A DNA stretch of 64,000 bases, taken from NCBI GenBank assembly GCA_013151865.1, contig JAADHN010000137.1:33516-97515 (forward strand), in the 5' to 3' direction. A program made the translations under genes and the position numbers. Shown piece after piece: positions 45,539 through 53,731 of the stretch (position 1 is the first letter of the stretch; every line of letters starts with the position of its first letter). Below the pieces are notes generated by a model. It was given only the letters and a program-made list of their open reading frames with translations. It ran no database searches and was not told the DNA's origin. This DNA comes from Kiritimatiellota bacterium. GTDB taxonomy: Bacteria > Verrucomicrobiota > Lentisphaeria > Oligosphaerales > JAADHN01.

Positions 45539-45949
45539 ATGGCGCGGGCTCGTCGACATGAAACGCTCAGGCCGAGAAGTGAGATCGATATGACTCCTTT
45601 GATGGATCTCACGTTCCTCCTGCTGATTGTCTTCATGATCGCAGCGCCGCTGCTCGAGTATGCCGTGGATGTCTCTCCCCCGAGAATGGATGCCCGGCAG
45701 CCTGAGGACGAAAAGAACCTGGTGGTTTCCATGAACGCGGAGGGCCGTCTGTTTGTCGGCAAGGAACCGGTCACGCTCGGGGAACTGCGCCTGCGCCTGG
45801 CGGCGCTCTGTCGAGACGAACCGGACTTGGCCGTATTCATTCGCGCCGATGAAAACCGTCCTTATGGCGAAGTGATCGCCATCATGCGCACGGTGCGGAA
45901 GGCCGGATTGGAAAACGTCTCGCTGGTGACGCAGGCCGAAGACGACTGA
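45539..45949 (+). CDS. tolR: TolR/ExbD-type protein
   Basis: Partner of the TolQ/ExbB channel, one transmembrane helix with a periplasmic domain. The 136-residue protein has a cytoplasmic start (1-18), the helix PLMDLTFLLLIVFMIAAPLL (20-39) with the proton-carrying Asp23, and a periplasmic alpha/beta domain with LAVFIRADENRPYGEVIAIMRTVRKAGLENVSLVT, standard for the family. The ATG at 45539 is two bases after the tolQ stop, with GGAGGGTGGG upstream. Function is confident at the family level; TolR versus ExbD is not settled. Confidence 0.88.
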   Translation: MARARRHETLRPRSEIDMTPLMDLTFLLLIVFMIAAPLLEYAVDVSPPRMDARQPEDEKNLVVSMNAEGRLFVGKEPVTLGELRLRLAALCRDEPDLAVFIRADENRPYGEVIAIMRTVRKAGLENVSLVTQAEDD

Positions 45950-46019
45950 AGCACCGTCGCCCAAGCCGTTCTTTCCGGAAGTTGGGTCCATTCCCGGTCG
46001 ACATATAAGAATCGACGCC

Positions 46020-46802
46020 ATGTCGAGTCTCGTCTACATATTTGACTCGCGCGGTCCCGCGGCCCGCCGTCGTCGTGTGTTTTGGGGGGTCGCCGGGGGG
46101 CATTTGCTTGTGGTGCTGCTGACGATCCTCTCGACAACCTTCAGCAGTCGACCGCGGTCGCCCGAGGGCATTCGGGTCCGTCTGGTTGCGCTCCCGCAGC
46201 CTGTGCCGACGGCCACGGCCTCCATGTCGACCGTGGCCGTCCGGGTTCCGCCCCCGAGAGGCCGGCCCCATAAAAAGCAGTCACCCCGACCGCCGCGCCG
46301 CCCGGTCTCGCCGGTCCGCCGTTCGCACCCGACCGCCTGGCGGCCCCGGAGTGCCGAGGACATTCGACGGACGGCCCGGTTGAGAAGTTCAGAGCGCCGC
46401 CGCACGCGTTCCGTGCCGGCCTTGCCGTCCGTTTCCCCGGACACCATCGCCAGTCGTATTTCCCGGAAGGTGAATAGGTTGCGCCTGACAGTCCCCGGCG
46501 GTGCGAGCACGCCCCGAAGCACTGAAGCGTTTTTCTCCGCCCTGAGTGCAGTGCTGTACCGCTTATGGCGGCAGCCTGATCGCAGTGCCGTTGGATCAGG
46601 CAGACCGACGGTGCACGCTTCTGTTACCGTCGACGCCTTTGGACGGTTGGTGGCGGTACGCCTGACCGGTCCGAGCGGTATTCCGGCCATGGACGAATCG
46701 GTGAAAGCGGCCCTGGCACGCATCGGTCGACTGCCTGCGCCCCGGGACTTTGGCGTGCCAGAGGCACGTCTCACGGTGGATATTGCGTTTGAACTGGATT
46801 GA
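46020..46802 (+). CDS. TonB/TolA-like energy-transducing protein
   Basis: A 260-residue protein with one N-terminal transmembrane helix (about 20-38), a Pro/Arg/Ser-rich periplasm-spanning region (about 45-150) and a C-terminal TonB/TolA-type domain (about 175-260: TVHASVTVDAFGRLVAVRLTGPSGIPAMDESVKAALARI). It would pass energy from the TolQ/TolR motor to an outer-membrane receptor. The linker is unusually rich in arginine rather than Lys-Pro. The start ATG at 46020 is 70 bases after tolR and lacks a clear ribosome site. Whether the outer partner is a TonB-dependent receptor or a Pal-like protein is not shown by the window. Confidence 0.78.
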   Translation: MSSLVYIFDSRGPAARRRRVFWGVAGGHLLVVLLTILSTTFSSRPRSPEGIRVRLVALPQPVPTATASMSTVAVRVPPPRGRPHKKQSPRPPRRPVSPVRRSHPTAWRPRSAEDIRRTARLRSSERRRTRSVPALPSVSPDTIASRISRKVNRLRLTVPGGASTPRSTEAFFSALSAVLYRLWRQPDRSAVGSGRPTVHASVTVDAFGRLVAVRLTGPSGIPAMDESVKAALARIGRLPAPRDFGVPEARLTVDIAFELD

Positions 46803-46829
46803 AATCGTCGTTTCGAACATCTATGTTGG

Positions 46830-46858
46830 TTGACAGCGTGATTTTCGCGGGCTATACT
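46830..46858 (+). promoter_or_regulatory. Near-consensus sigma-70 promoter
   Basis: TTGACA (46830-46835), 17 bases, TATACT (46853-46858): one mismatch in twelve consensus positions. Transcription would start near 46865, giving a leader of about 87 bases before the membrane protein at 46952. It overlaps the space right after the TonB-like gene, so the next gene is an independent unit. Confidence 0.85.
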
Positions 46859-46951
46859 CACCCCGTGTTTCGGCCCCGGCCACGCACACGCACAGCCGGG
46901 GGAAGGAAAAAGGTGCCGAGAGGCAGGGAACAAACGGAAAGGGACGGAGCC

Positions 46952-47287
46952 ATGGCAGAGGAACAGGCAGCTCAAGCACAACCGGAGAGCGTGGGAGGCG
47001 AGGGCAAGTCGTTGCGGACCGCAATCATCGGAACCAGCATCATCATGTGGATCCTGGCGATCTTCGTGATCAACGCACTGAACGGGATCAAGACGGAGCT
47101 GGGAAACATCAAGCAGATGGTTTCCGACACTTCCGCGTCGGTCACGAATCTGTACCCGGCTCGCTATCAGATCACCGACAAGGACGGCGCCGTCGTTTAC
47201 AAGTTTGAGACCATACCCACCGCCGCGGGTGAGGGCAGTGAAATGCCCATGATTCCCAGCGGCGAGGCCGGAAGCGGCGGTAAATAG
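46952..47287 (+). CDS. Small single-pass membrane protein
   Basis: A 111-residue protein with an acidic, Ala/Gln-rich N-terminus (1-20), one transmembrane helix (about 23-43, IIGTSIIMWILAIFVINAL), a short coiled-coil-like segment (GIKTELGNIKQMVSDTSASV, about 45-64) and a periplasmic tail ending in Gly/Ser. I recognise no family. The start is ATG at 46952 with GGAG two bases before, close but workable, and AAGGGAC farther up. It is a monocistronic unit: its own near-consensus promoter (46830-46858) and a strong terminator (47311-47352). High expression is therefore likely. Confidence 0.75.
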   Translation: MAEEQAAQAQPESVGGEGKSLRTAIIGTSIIMWILAIFVINALNGIKTELGNIKQMVSDTSASVTNLYPARYQITDKDGAVVYKFETIPTAAGEGSEMPMIPSGEAGSGGK

Positions 47288-47310
47288 GGCCCCCGCCAAA
47301 CTCTCGCATC

Positions 47311-47352
47311 GAAAGCTTTCCACCCCGAGTGTTGGGGGGGAAAGCTTTTTTC
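47311..47352 (+). terminator. Intrinsic terminator
   Basis: AAAGCTTTCC and GGAAAGCTTT form a perfect arm with an inner C/G stem (CACCCC with GGGGGG), followed by TTTTTTC. It sits 24 bases after the stop of the small membrane protein gene and should end its transcript. Confidence 0.85.
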
Positions 47353-47379
47353 ATTGGAACATCCGGACAGTTCTACGAA

Positions 47380-47730
47380 CCTGAACTATTCATGCGTCGC
47401 CTGTGCCGCAGATGGTTTCACGGGAAAACGCCGGTGTGGCGGGCGACCACTCCAGTCGAGGCGTAGCCGAGACGGCCGCCCACCAGGGCGGAGTAATCCG
47501 CCTCAGGCGGAGAACGCCAACTTGCAGCCGTGAAGCCGGATGCCGTGCCGGCTTTCGCCAAGGCTACGGCCCGACAGGCAGGCGGCACGCCCGAAGGATG
47601 AAGCGCATTGCCGCTTTTTCCGACGCAAGTGCCAAGAATCGAGTTTTGTTGCATCATCATCTGTAACCGTCTTGTGGCCGGGCTCCAGTTTACGTCGACA
47701 TAATATCGTCGACTTCGTGAATAGTTCAGG
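47380..47730 (+). mobile_element. MITE-like element, copy 1
   Basis: A 351-base non-coding element bounded by an inverted repeat: left end CCTGAACTATTCATG, right end CGTGAATAGTTCAGG. It shares long internal blocks with 59797-60070, including AGCCGTGAAGCCGGATGCCG, GCCAAGGCTACGGCCCGACA and TGCATCATCATCTGTAACCG. It carries about 77 extra bases near 47451-47527 that copy 2 lacks. No transposase is encoded, so it would need to be moved by one elsewhere. No clear target duplication is seen. Confidence 0.75.
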
Positions 47731-47824
47731 GCTGACCTCCGGCCTTTGTCTCGGGAAAGACCGTTTTCAGGGAAAACGATGACACCCCACGGAGTGCGCT
47801 GCGGCAAGTTGTCATGCCGGACAG

Positions 47825-47853
47825 TTGACAGAAGCTGGTAGACTCGTTATATT
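47825..47853 (+). promoter_or_regulatory. Near-consensus sigma-70 promoter
   Basis: TTGACA (47825-47830), 17 bases, TATATT (47848-47853): one mismatch in twelve. Transcription would start near 47860 and give a leader of about 105 bases for the 87-residue protein. Confidence 0.85.
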
Positions 47854-47964
47854 GCCCGCGATTCAAGCGGGGGTATGCATTGTCAAATCGACGTTGTGAC
47901 CCCGCGTCAATGCAGTCGCCCCCAATACATCGGGACCGGGGCACAGGGCAAAAGGAGGTTTATC

Positions 47965-48228
47965 ATGCCTGGACCACTCTCACCAGAACAAAAAGCCGCA
48001 ATGCAGAAAGGGCGTATTACCGCTCGAAAAGAACGAGAACAGGCCCTGGACGTCATCCAAAACAATCCGCAAATCACGAACGTGAAGTTTTGGGCCGGCC
48101 TTCTCAAGAAGGACGAGGAACTGGTGGCCGGCATCATCAAGACTATCGATAAGGCGAAGCGAGCCATCAAGAGGGCCAAAATCAAAGCCCTGAAGGCGGA
48201 GTTGGCCGCCTTGGAAGCCGACAAGTGA
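47965..48228 (+). CDS. Small Lys/Ala-rich helical protein, unknown
   Basis: An 87-residue cytoplasmic protein, very likely abundant. It is predicted to be almost fully helical: LSPEQKAAMQKGRITARKEREQALDVIQ (about 5-32), then NVKFWAGLLKKDEELVAGIIKTIDKA (about 39-64) and a Lys/Ala-rich end RAIKRAKIKALKAELAALEADK. The end resembles basic coiled-coil or histone-like tails, but I recognise no family. The ATG at 47965 is preceded by AGGAGG. The gene has its own near-consensus promoter (47825-47853) and terminator (48254-48292), so it is a monocistronic unit. Nucleic-acid binding is a guess from the charge only. Confidence 0.8.
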   Translation: MPGPLSPEQKAAMQKGRITARKEREQALDVIQNNPQITNVKFWAGLLKKDEELVAGIIKTIDKAKRAIKRAKIKALKAELAALEADK

Positions 48229-48253
48229 TTCCTCCGCAACTGTTGTTTCAAGA

Positions 48254-48292
48254 CAAAGGGCGACCCCGCACGGGGCCGCCCTTTGTGTTTTG
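48254..48292 (+). terminator. Intrinsic terminator
   Basis: AAAGGGCG and CGCCCTTT flank an inner CCCC/GGGG stem, followed by TGTGTTTT. It lies 26 bases after the stop of the 87-residue protein gene. Confidence 0.85.
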
Positions 48293-48643
48293 ACCCCCTG
48301 TTTGCCACCGCCGATATCGTTGAGGCGCGCCGGCTGGCTGGGGCGCCGATTCGGCGGCGCGGGGAATTCTGCCCCGCGTGGTCCGTACGAAGGCGAAGTG
48401 TGCAGGGGCGGCGCGGCGCCTGAGCGCCAGAACTCAGTGGATTGAGCTTGGAGGTCTGTAAAGTCGAATACCCTTTCTCGGGCGGACTTCCTGGCATGGG
48501 CGTGGGAGATTGCTTTACTGTTGCCCGTGAATTCGAGTTCGAAAGCGTGATCTTCTGTAACGCAGTCGCCCATGCCGGCACTGTCGGAGGGAAAAAAAAG
48601 AGGGCGATCAGTTTTACAGATTCACTGAGTTCTGGAGCGCGCG

Positions 48644-48684
48644 AAAAAAAGAACGTCTCTCCCGCGTTATCGCGGGAGAGACGT
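48644..48684 (-). terminator. Intrinsic terminator
   Basis: A perfect 14-pair stem (48653-48666 with 48671-48684) and a four-base loop. Read on the minus strand it is followed by TT, C and seven T. It ends the transcript of the exported protein gene that stops at 48726. It is the strongest hairpin in the window. Confidence 0.9.
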
Positions 48685-48725
48685 GAAAGACAACACTGTG
48701 GCCTTAGGGGGCCGAAGCGGGGAAC

Positions 48726-49544
48726 CTATTTTTTCTTGTCCTTGCCTTTGGCTGCAGCCCCTTTGTCGGCTTTTGTTGCTGCCCGCTTGTCCTGCAAGGT
48801 TTTTACTTGTTCCCGCAGCTTGGCGATCTCGCTGTCAGAGACCTTCAGATACAACGTGGAACTCTTGGGATCGTATTGGTAACTCCGCTGGGGAACCACA
48901 CCGAACACGACCTGCAGGGCCGCAGCCACGATTCGGTATTGGCGTGTTGCGTTTTGAATCTTTTTGTCGATGTCCTCTTTCTTCTTCGTGTCTTTCTCCG
49001 CTTCTTTCAGGGCCTGCTGTTCCCCGATGAACTGAGCCAAGCGATCACGGACCCTGATGGCCCGCGCAAATACGCGTTGGAGTGATCCCACCTGGAGATA
49101 CACATTCGAGTTGACAGGGTTGTACACGTAATTGCGGGCGATCGGCTGAGCGGCGAACAGGACATTCATCGCTGCCGAAAGCGCTTGAAGTTGCTTGGTG
49201 GCTTTGTCGATCCCCTGCTGAACCTTCTGTTTCTGCTTGTCGTCCTTGATGCCATTCAATTTGCGCTTCTGCTGTACGATGAACGTGAGCAGCCTGCGTT
49301 CTTTTCGCTGAGTTTGGACAAAGGCGCTCTCGAGCGTGGTCCACTTGAGCAATTTGTCGCGCTTTTCGCTGGGTGCGGCTTTTTTCGGGGCCCCGGCCTT
49401 GGCATCCGCTTTCTTGGCCGCCACAGGTTCCGGTTTGTCGGAGGTCGCTTTCGCTCCCTTTTTCGAAGCCGCCAAGAGGCCGCCCTGTGTCAGGAGGGTC
49501 GCGGAGAAAACGATTGCGGCGCTCTTTCTCAGTGAGTTCGACAT
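48726..49544 (-). CDS. Exported helical repeat protein, unknown
   Basis: A secreted or periplasmic protein of 272 residues: signal peptide (about 1-26, ending LLAAS), a Lys/Ala/Pro-rich linker (about 27-65), then two tandem copies of a roughly 75-residue helical unit, each ending with a YxY(N/D)P..S..(V/L)YL(Q/K)V motif (YVYNPVNSNVYLQV near 165, YQYDPKSSTLYLKV near 232). The end is Lys/Ala-rich. No family is recognised. Start ATG at 49544 has AGGAAG eight bases upstream. A near-consensus promoter (49691-49719) and a perfect terminator mark it as a strongly expressed single gene, perhaps an abundant envelope protein. Confidence 0.8.
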   Translation of the reverse strand: MSNSLRKSAAIVFSATLLTQGGLLAASKKGAKATSDKPEPVAAKKADAKAGAPKKAAPSEKRDKLLKWTTLESAFVQTQRKERRLLTFIVQQKRKLNGIKDDKQKQKVQQGIDKATKQLQALSAAMNVLFAAQPIARNYVYNPVNSNVYLQVGSLQRVFARAIRVRDRLAQFIGEQQALKEAEKDTKKKEDIDKKIQNATRQYRIVAAALQVVFGVVPQRSYQYDPKSSTLYLKVSDSEIAKLREQVKTLQDKRAATKADKGAAAKGKDKKK

Positions 49545-49989
49545 CAGACCATCTTCCTTTCGTTTTGGCGCAAGGTGCATGAGCCGGGACTTCCGCGGCA
49601 AGGAAAGGGGCTCGCGGAGGGCCCCTTCCGGGTTCGCCGTCTCCACCGAAAGAGCTTGGTGGCGGTCCGGAATCGGGAAACAAAGTCAATACAATACTCT
49701 GCGCAAGGCGTCCCGTCAACTTGTCGGTTCAGATCGGAAAGAGGCCCCTTCGACCAACATTCTGGCTCGAGTCCCGCTACACAGGGCGCGGACGCTTTCG
49801 GACGATCTTTCGCCGTTGCCGCTTTCCGCCGAGCCGGATTACCGCTGAGGTTGACATCGCTTGCCAGTGCGGGGCACGCAGGCAGGCCGGACCCCGCTCA
49901 CCCGCTCGGCGGGAAGGAAATCTCACCCAAAAACCGTACGCGCGTGATCACGTATCCTTTGTGGCAGGGCTTTGGCTCGGGGCGTCATC
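49545..49989. other. Intergenic region with promoter
   Basis: No gene is seen in these 445 bases. The promoter of the exported repeat protein lies at 49691-49719. The stretch nearer the MscS gene holds no recognised terminator. Confidence 0.6.
49691..49719 (-). promoter_or_regulatory. Near-consensus sigma-70 promoter, minus strand
   Basis: On the minus strand TTGACG (49719-49714), 17 bases, TATTGT (49696-49691). Two or three mismatches from consensus with ideal spacing. It drives the exported repeat protein whose start is at 49544, with a leader of about 140 bases. Confidence 0.75.
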
Positions 49990-51306
49990 TCATGGATCGG
50001 TGCGGGATTCGGGCGGTGGTTCGGAACGCACATTGACTGAGAGGGCGCGGTTTGGGTCATGAGCGAGGTAGGTGGTATTGGTTGGGAAGGCAAACTCAAT
50101 ACCCGCTTCGGTGAACCGGTGCATGATATCGAGATTAACCTGCTCGCACCATTCGAGATACGCCCAATAATCGGCCGGGACGAACCAAGCAATCATGATA
50201 ATGTTCAACGCCCAATCAGTGTAATCGTTGAAATAAACTTTCGGCGGATGGTCCGGGTCCATGTGTCCATGTCGATCCAGTACGTCGCGGATGATGCGAA
50301 CGGCTGTCTCGACTTTTTCAGGGGGGGTGTCGTAGGTGATGGTGAAATTGGATAGACGCCGAATGAAGGGACGCCGGCCGATGTTTTCCACTTTGGCGTT
50401 GGCGACTTCTTTGTTCGGGATGGAGACCAAGTGGCCGTTGAGGGTTCGGATCCGGGTGGATCTGAAGCCGATGGCTTCGACGATGCCGTCGGAATCCGCC
50501 ACCATGATCCGTTCTCCGATACGAAACGGTCGGTCGAGCAGAAGCATGAAAGACCCGAAGAAGTTGGCGATGGTGTCCTGGGCCGCAAAAGCGACGGCCA
50601 GACCGGCGATGCCCGCGCTGGCGAGGAGCGCCGTAATCTTGAGTTGCAGAATGCTTTGCCCGATGAAGAGGACCCCCACAATGACAATGAAGACACGGAG
50701 GGTCTTGCGGAGAATCTCGGCGAAGGTGTCGTCCAGATCGTTATCCGTCCGTCGCGCCAGTTTGCGAAGGTAATGATCGAGGATATCGACGATCCGATAG
50801 AAGTACCAAAACGCGGCGCCCGCAGCGATCGCGAGGGAAATCCTGCCGGAGAAGGAACGGACTCGGGGGGAGAAGAGCACCAGCAACGGCAGGCAGGCCA
50901 CGTACAGGCCCAGCGCGGTGACGAAAAGCGACGTCGGCTCGCCTGCCGCTTCGAGCAGGAGGTCATCGGCCTCCCACCGGGTCAGGGCCGCCAAGCGTCG
51001 GACGAAGCGATTCAGAGAACGGCGGACGAGGTGGGCGGCCAAGAAAGTGGCGAAGAGCAAAACCAGCACCGCGGCATATCGCCACAGCTCGACGCCCGCG
51101 ACCGTCGTCCGGCCCCACTGCCCGGTATGTTCCGAGAACCACTGCGCCAGTCTCCCGGACGCCTGTTCGACCGTGGTTTGCAGTCGTGCTCCGGGCACGT
51201 CTGTTGCCGGGGACGTGTCGGCCTGCACGGCGGGTTGCCGACCGACCGCAAGGCCGGTCATGAAAAGAAAGACCGCACCGGACAACAGGACAGGATACTG
51301 CCGCAT
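49990..51306 (-). CDS. MscS-family mechanosensitive channel
   Basis: A 438-residue inner-membrane channel that opens under osmotic downshift. A signal-like N-terminus (about 1-23) is followed by a periplasmic segment, four or five transmembrane helices between about 75 and 240, and the MscS core: pore helix LLASAGIAGLAVAFAAQDTIANFFGSFMLLLDRPFRIGE (about 255-293), beta domain (DGIVEAIGFRSTRIRTLNG), and C-terminal cytoplasmic domain. The N-terminal extension makes it larger than E. coli MscS (about 286). It starts four bases after the exonuclease stop and is probably translated from the same transcript. Function is confident at the family level. Confidence 0.9.
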   Translation of the reverse strand: MRQYPVLLSGAVFLFMTGLAVGRQPAVQADTSPATDVPGARLQTTVEQASGRLAQWFSEHTGQWGRTTVAGVELWRYAAVLVLLFATFLAAHLVRRSLNRFVRRLAALTRWEADDLLLEAAGEPTSLFVTALGLYVACLPLLVLFSPRVRSFSGRISLAIAAGAAFWYFYRIVDILDHYLRKLARRTDNDLDDTFAEILRKTLRVFIVIVGVLFIGQSILQLKITALLASAGIAGLAVAFAAQDTIANFFGSFMLLLDRPFRIGERIMVADSDGIVEAIGFRSTRIRTLNGHLVSIPNKEVANAKVENIGRRPFIRRLSNFTITYDTPPEKVETAVRIIRDVLDRHGHMDPDHPPKVYFNDYTDWALNIIMIAWFVPADYWAYLEWCEQVNLDIMHRFTEAGIEFAFPTNTTYLAHDPNRALSVNVRSEPPPESRTDP

Positions 51307-51310
51307 GGTT

Positions 51311-52117
51311 CTACGCCTTTTCCTCTGTCTGTTCTTCCCGGCGGTTCCTCTGCGGAAACTTGCCGTCAAGGGCGTTTCGCACAATCTCTTTGACCTCTCG
51401 CGGGAATTGTTTGCGCAGGATCCACTGAAGATACTTGGGGTGCTCGACGGTCATGTCCCGGAGCGAATACCCCGAGTAGTCGCCGAAAGCGAGGACCACC
51501 TCGCTGCCGTTCCATTTCAGGCGATTGGCAGGATCCAGCGCTTCAGTGTCCCGGGGGTTGCAGTACCGGCCGAGTTCCCCGGCGGTGCGGGGTAGGTCGG
51601 CATAGCGTCGGAGCTGTCCTTCGAGGACTTCAAGGGCCGCTGTCGCGTCTGCCTCGGCCCCGTGTGCCCCCATCAGTTCTTTCCCGCAGTAGAAATGCAG
51701 CGCTGCAGTGAGGTCGCGGGGTTCGCGACGGTGGAAGATGATTTGGGCGTCCAACAGGTTGGCCTCCCGGGTGTCGAACTCGAACCCCGCGCGCCGGAAC
51801 TCCTCGGTGAGCACGGGGATGTCAAACCGGACGATCCCGAACCCGGCCAAGTCCGTCCCTGCGAGGAAGCGGAGCAGTTGCGGTGCGATGTCCGCAAACG
51901 TCGGGCAATCCTTCACGTCGGCATCGCGAATCCCGTGAATAGCCGTGACGCTCTCCGGGATGGACCGTTCGGGATTCAGGCGAGTAACGAATCGTTCGCG
52001 ACGGCCGTCCGGGAAAACTTTGACTGCGGCAATCTCCACCACCCGGTCATGCCGGATGTTGGTGCCGGTGGTTTCGAGGTCGAATACCACCAGCGGCCGT
52101 TCAAGTTGCAATTCCAT
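51311..52117 (-). CDS. DnaQ-like DEDDh exonuclease fused to DUF3820-like tail
   Basis: A 268-residue 3'-5' exonuclease. The DEDDh catalytic set is complete: Asp13 and Glu15 (VFDLETTGTN), Asp99 (GFGIVRFDIPVL), His152 and Asp157 (HGAEADATAA). After the exonuclease (about 1-175), residues 205-245 (VVLAFGDYSGYSLRDMTVEHPKYLQWILRK) match the DUF3820 pattern often joined to DnaQ proteins. It may be the proofreading subunit of DNA polymerase III or a DNA/RNA repair nuclease; no polymerase gene is near. ATG at 52117 has GAGG four bases upstream. The MscS gene follows after four bases, threonine synthase precedes. Confidence 0.87.
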   Translation of the reverse strand: MELQLERPLVVFDLETTGTNIRHDRVVEIAAVKVFPDGRRERFVTRLNPERSIPESVTAIHGIRDADVKDCPTFADIAPQLLRFLAGTDLAGFGIVRFDIPVLTEEFRRAGFEFDTREANLLDAQIIFHRREPRDLTAALHFYCGKELMGAHGAEADATAALEVLEGQLRRYADLPRTAGELGRYCNPRDTEALDPANRLKWNGSEVVLAFGDYSGYSLRDMTVEHPKYLQWILRKQFPREVKEIVRNALDGKFPQRNRREEQTEEKA

Positions 52118-52171
52118 AAGTCCTCTTTTCGTCGTCTGCAATGGATGAGTGTCCGCCCGGCGTCGTCGCGC

Positions 52172-53572
52172 TCAGTCCCGCACGGGGCCGAGAGTCTGGG
52201 CAATGAAGCGCTCGACAGCTTCGCGCGTGGCGGGCAAAACGGCGCAACGCGTCGGGCGGCCGAAAAGGGCCGCAGTCCGCTCGTGGGTCGCGGTCACTTC
52301 GTCGCCCAAGGCGTCTCGAACCGCCTCGGGGAACTTGGCCGGGTGCGCCGTGGCCAGGCAGACCATCGGCAGGGCCGGATCCAGAAACGATTCCGCCACG
52401 GCAAGTCCGACGGCTGTGTGGGGGTCGGGCAGATAGCGTTGCCGGCGCCAGTAACGGCGCATCGCTCCGAGTGTGGCGTTCCGATCCGCGCTGCCGGCAA
52501 CGAACACGGGGTCTGCGCCGGGAAGATCCAGACGTCCCGTGCGGGTAAATCGGTCGATAAGTTCTCGGACCACCGAGGGATCTTCTCCTACCCGGAAGAA
52601 GAGGTAACGTTCGAAATTGCTCGCAACCTGAATATCCATCGAAGGACTCAGGGTGTGCCGAACTTCGCCCCGGGCGTACACACCGGTTCGGAAAAAACGG
52701 GCCAGGATATCGTTTTCATTGGTGGCCAGGACCAGTCTGCGAATGGGCGCTCCCATACGCAACGCCAGCCAACCGGCGAAGATATCTCCAAAGTTCCCGG
52801 TGGGCACACAGACCTGCACGGCAGCTGCTCCGGTTCGCTCCCGGACCCGGAACGCGGCATAAAAGTAATAGACGATCTGCGCCAGGACTCGCGCCCAGTT
52901 CACGGAATTCACCGCACCAAGCCGGTAAGCCGTCTTGAACGGAAGGTCGGTAAAGATTTCTTTGAGCACGCGCTGCCCGTCGTCGAACGTGCCGCGAATG
53001 GCGATGTTGTGCACGTTTGGATCGAGCACGCTGGTCATCTGCAACTCCTGAACTCGACTGACGCGCCGATGGGGGTGCATGATGAAAATGTTGATGTTCG
53101 TCTTGCCGCGCACGCCGTGAATCGCGGCGCTGCCGGTGTCCCCGCTGGTCGCTCCGAGGATGTTGAGGGTGCGACCCGTCTCCGCGAGGATCTGCTCGAA
53201 CAGGTTTCCGAGGAACTGCAGGGCCACATCCTTGAACGCCAGGGTCGGACCGTGATAGAGTTCGAGGACATGGACCGGCCCAACTTCGCGGACAGGCGTG
53301 ACCTCCGGATGGTCGAAGCTCTCGTAGCTGCGCCGGACCAGGGCGCGCAGGGCCTCCGGCGTGAGGTCATCGCCGATGTACAGGCCCAGGATCTCGCAGG
53401 CCAGTGCCGCGTACTCCAGGGACTGCCAGCGATCCAGTCGGTCCCGGACTTCAGGGATCGTCGCGGGCAACAGCAGACCGCCGTCATCCGCCATCCCCAT
53501 CATGACGGCCTCTGCGAAGCCGATGGGCGGCACGCGTCCCCGGGTGCTGATGTAGGTCATGGGGTCGGGCAA
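52172..53572 (-). CDS. thrC: Threonine synthase
   Basis: Last step of threonine synthesis: converts O-phosphohomoserine to threonine with pyridoxal phosphate. About 466 residues, in the range of the long bacterial form. The cofactor lysine is Lys114 in GPTLAFKDVALQF, and the phosphate-binding loop TSGDTGSAAIHG follows; FTDLPFKTAYRLGAVNSVNWARVLAQIVYY is the expected substrate region. The start is probably the TTG at 53572, which has GAGG eight bases upstream, rather than the ATG at 53560, which has no ribosome site. It lies between a UroD-like gene (159 bases) and the exonuclease gene (54 bases). Function is confident. Confidence 0.93.
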   Translation of the reverse strand: MPDPMTYISTRGRVPPIGFAEAVMMGMADDGGLLLPATIPEVRDRLDRWQSLEYAALACEILGLYIGDDLTPEALRALVRRSYESFDHPEVTPVREVGPVHVLELYHGPTLAFKDVALQFLGNLFEQILAETGRTLNILGATSGDTGSAAIHGVRGKTNINIFIMHPHRRVSRVQELQMTSVLDPNVHNIAIRGTFDDGQRVLKEIFTDLPFKTAYRLGAVNSVNWARVLAQIVYYFYAAFRVRERTGAAAVQVCVPTGNFGDIFAGWLALRMGAPIRRLVLATNENDILARFFRTGVYARGEVRHTLSPSMDIQVASNFERYLFFRVGEDPSVVRELIDRFTRTGRLDLPGADPVFVAGSADRNATLGAMRRYWRRQRYLPDPHTAVGLAVAESFLDPALPMVCLATAHPAKFPEAVRDALGDEVTATHERTAALFGRPTRCAVLPATREAVERFIAQTLGPVRD

Positions 53573-53731
53573 ACTGCATTTCCTCGGTGGATGAAGCCAA
53601 ACTGAAACCAACCGTCGATTCGGGTAATCTACACTGCGAACAAGAAAGAAGAAACACAGTCCCTCGGCACGGGGGCGCATCAGTTCCGTCGGTGGTCCCG
53701 GTGGCGGGCTTCGCCGTCAGGAAGGGGCCGT

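Larger units (their letters stand above)
47288..47964. other. Intergenic region: terminator, inverted-end element and promoter
   Basis: No gene is seen. In order it holds the intrinsic terminator of the small membrane protein gene (47311-47352), a 351-base element with terminal inverted repeats (47380-47730), and a near-consensus promoter (47825-47853) for the 87-residue protein. Confidence 0.75.
48229..48725. other. Convergent intergenic region with two terminators
   Basis: No gene is seen in these 497 bases. It holds the terminator of the 87-residue protein gene (48254-48292) and that of the opposite gene (48644-48684). The middle part has no recognised feature. Confidence 0.7.
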
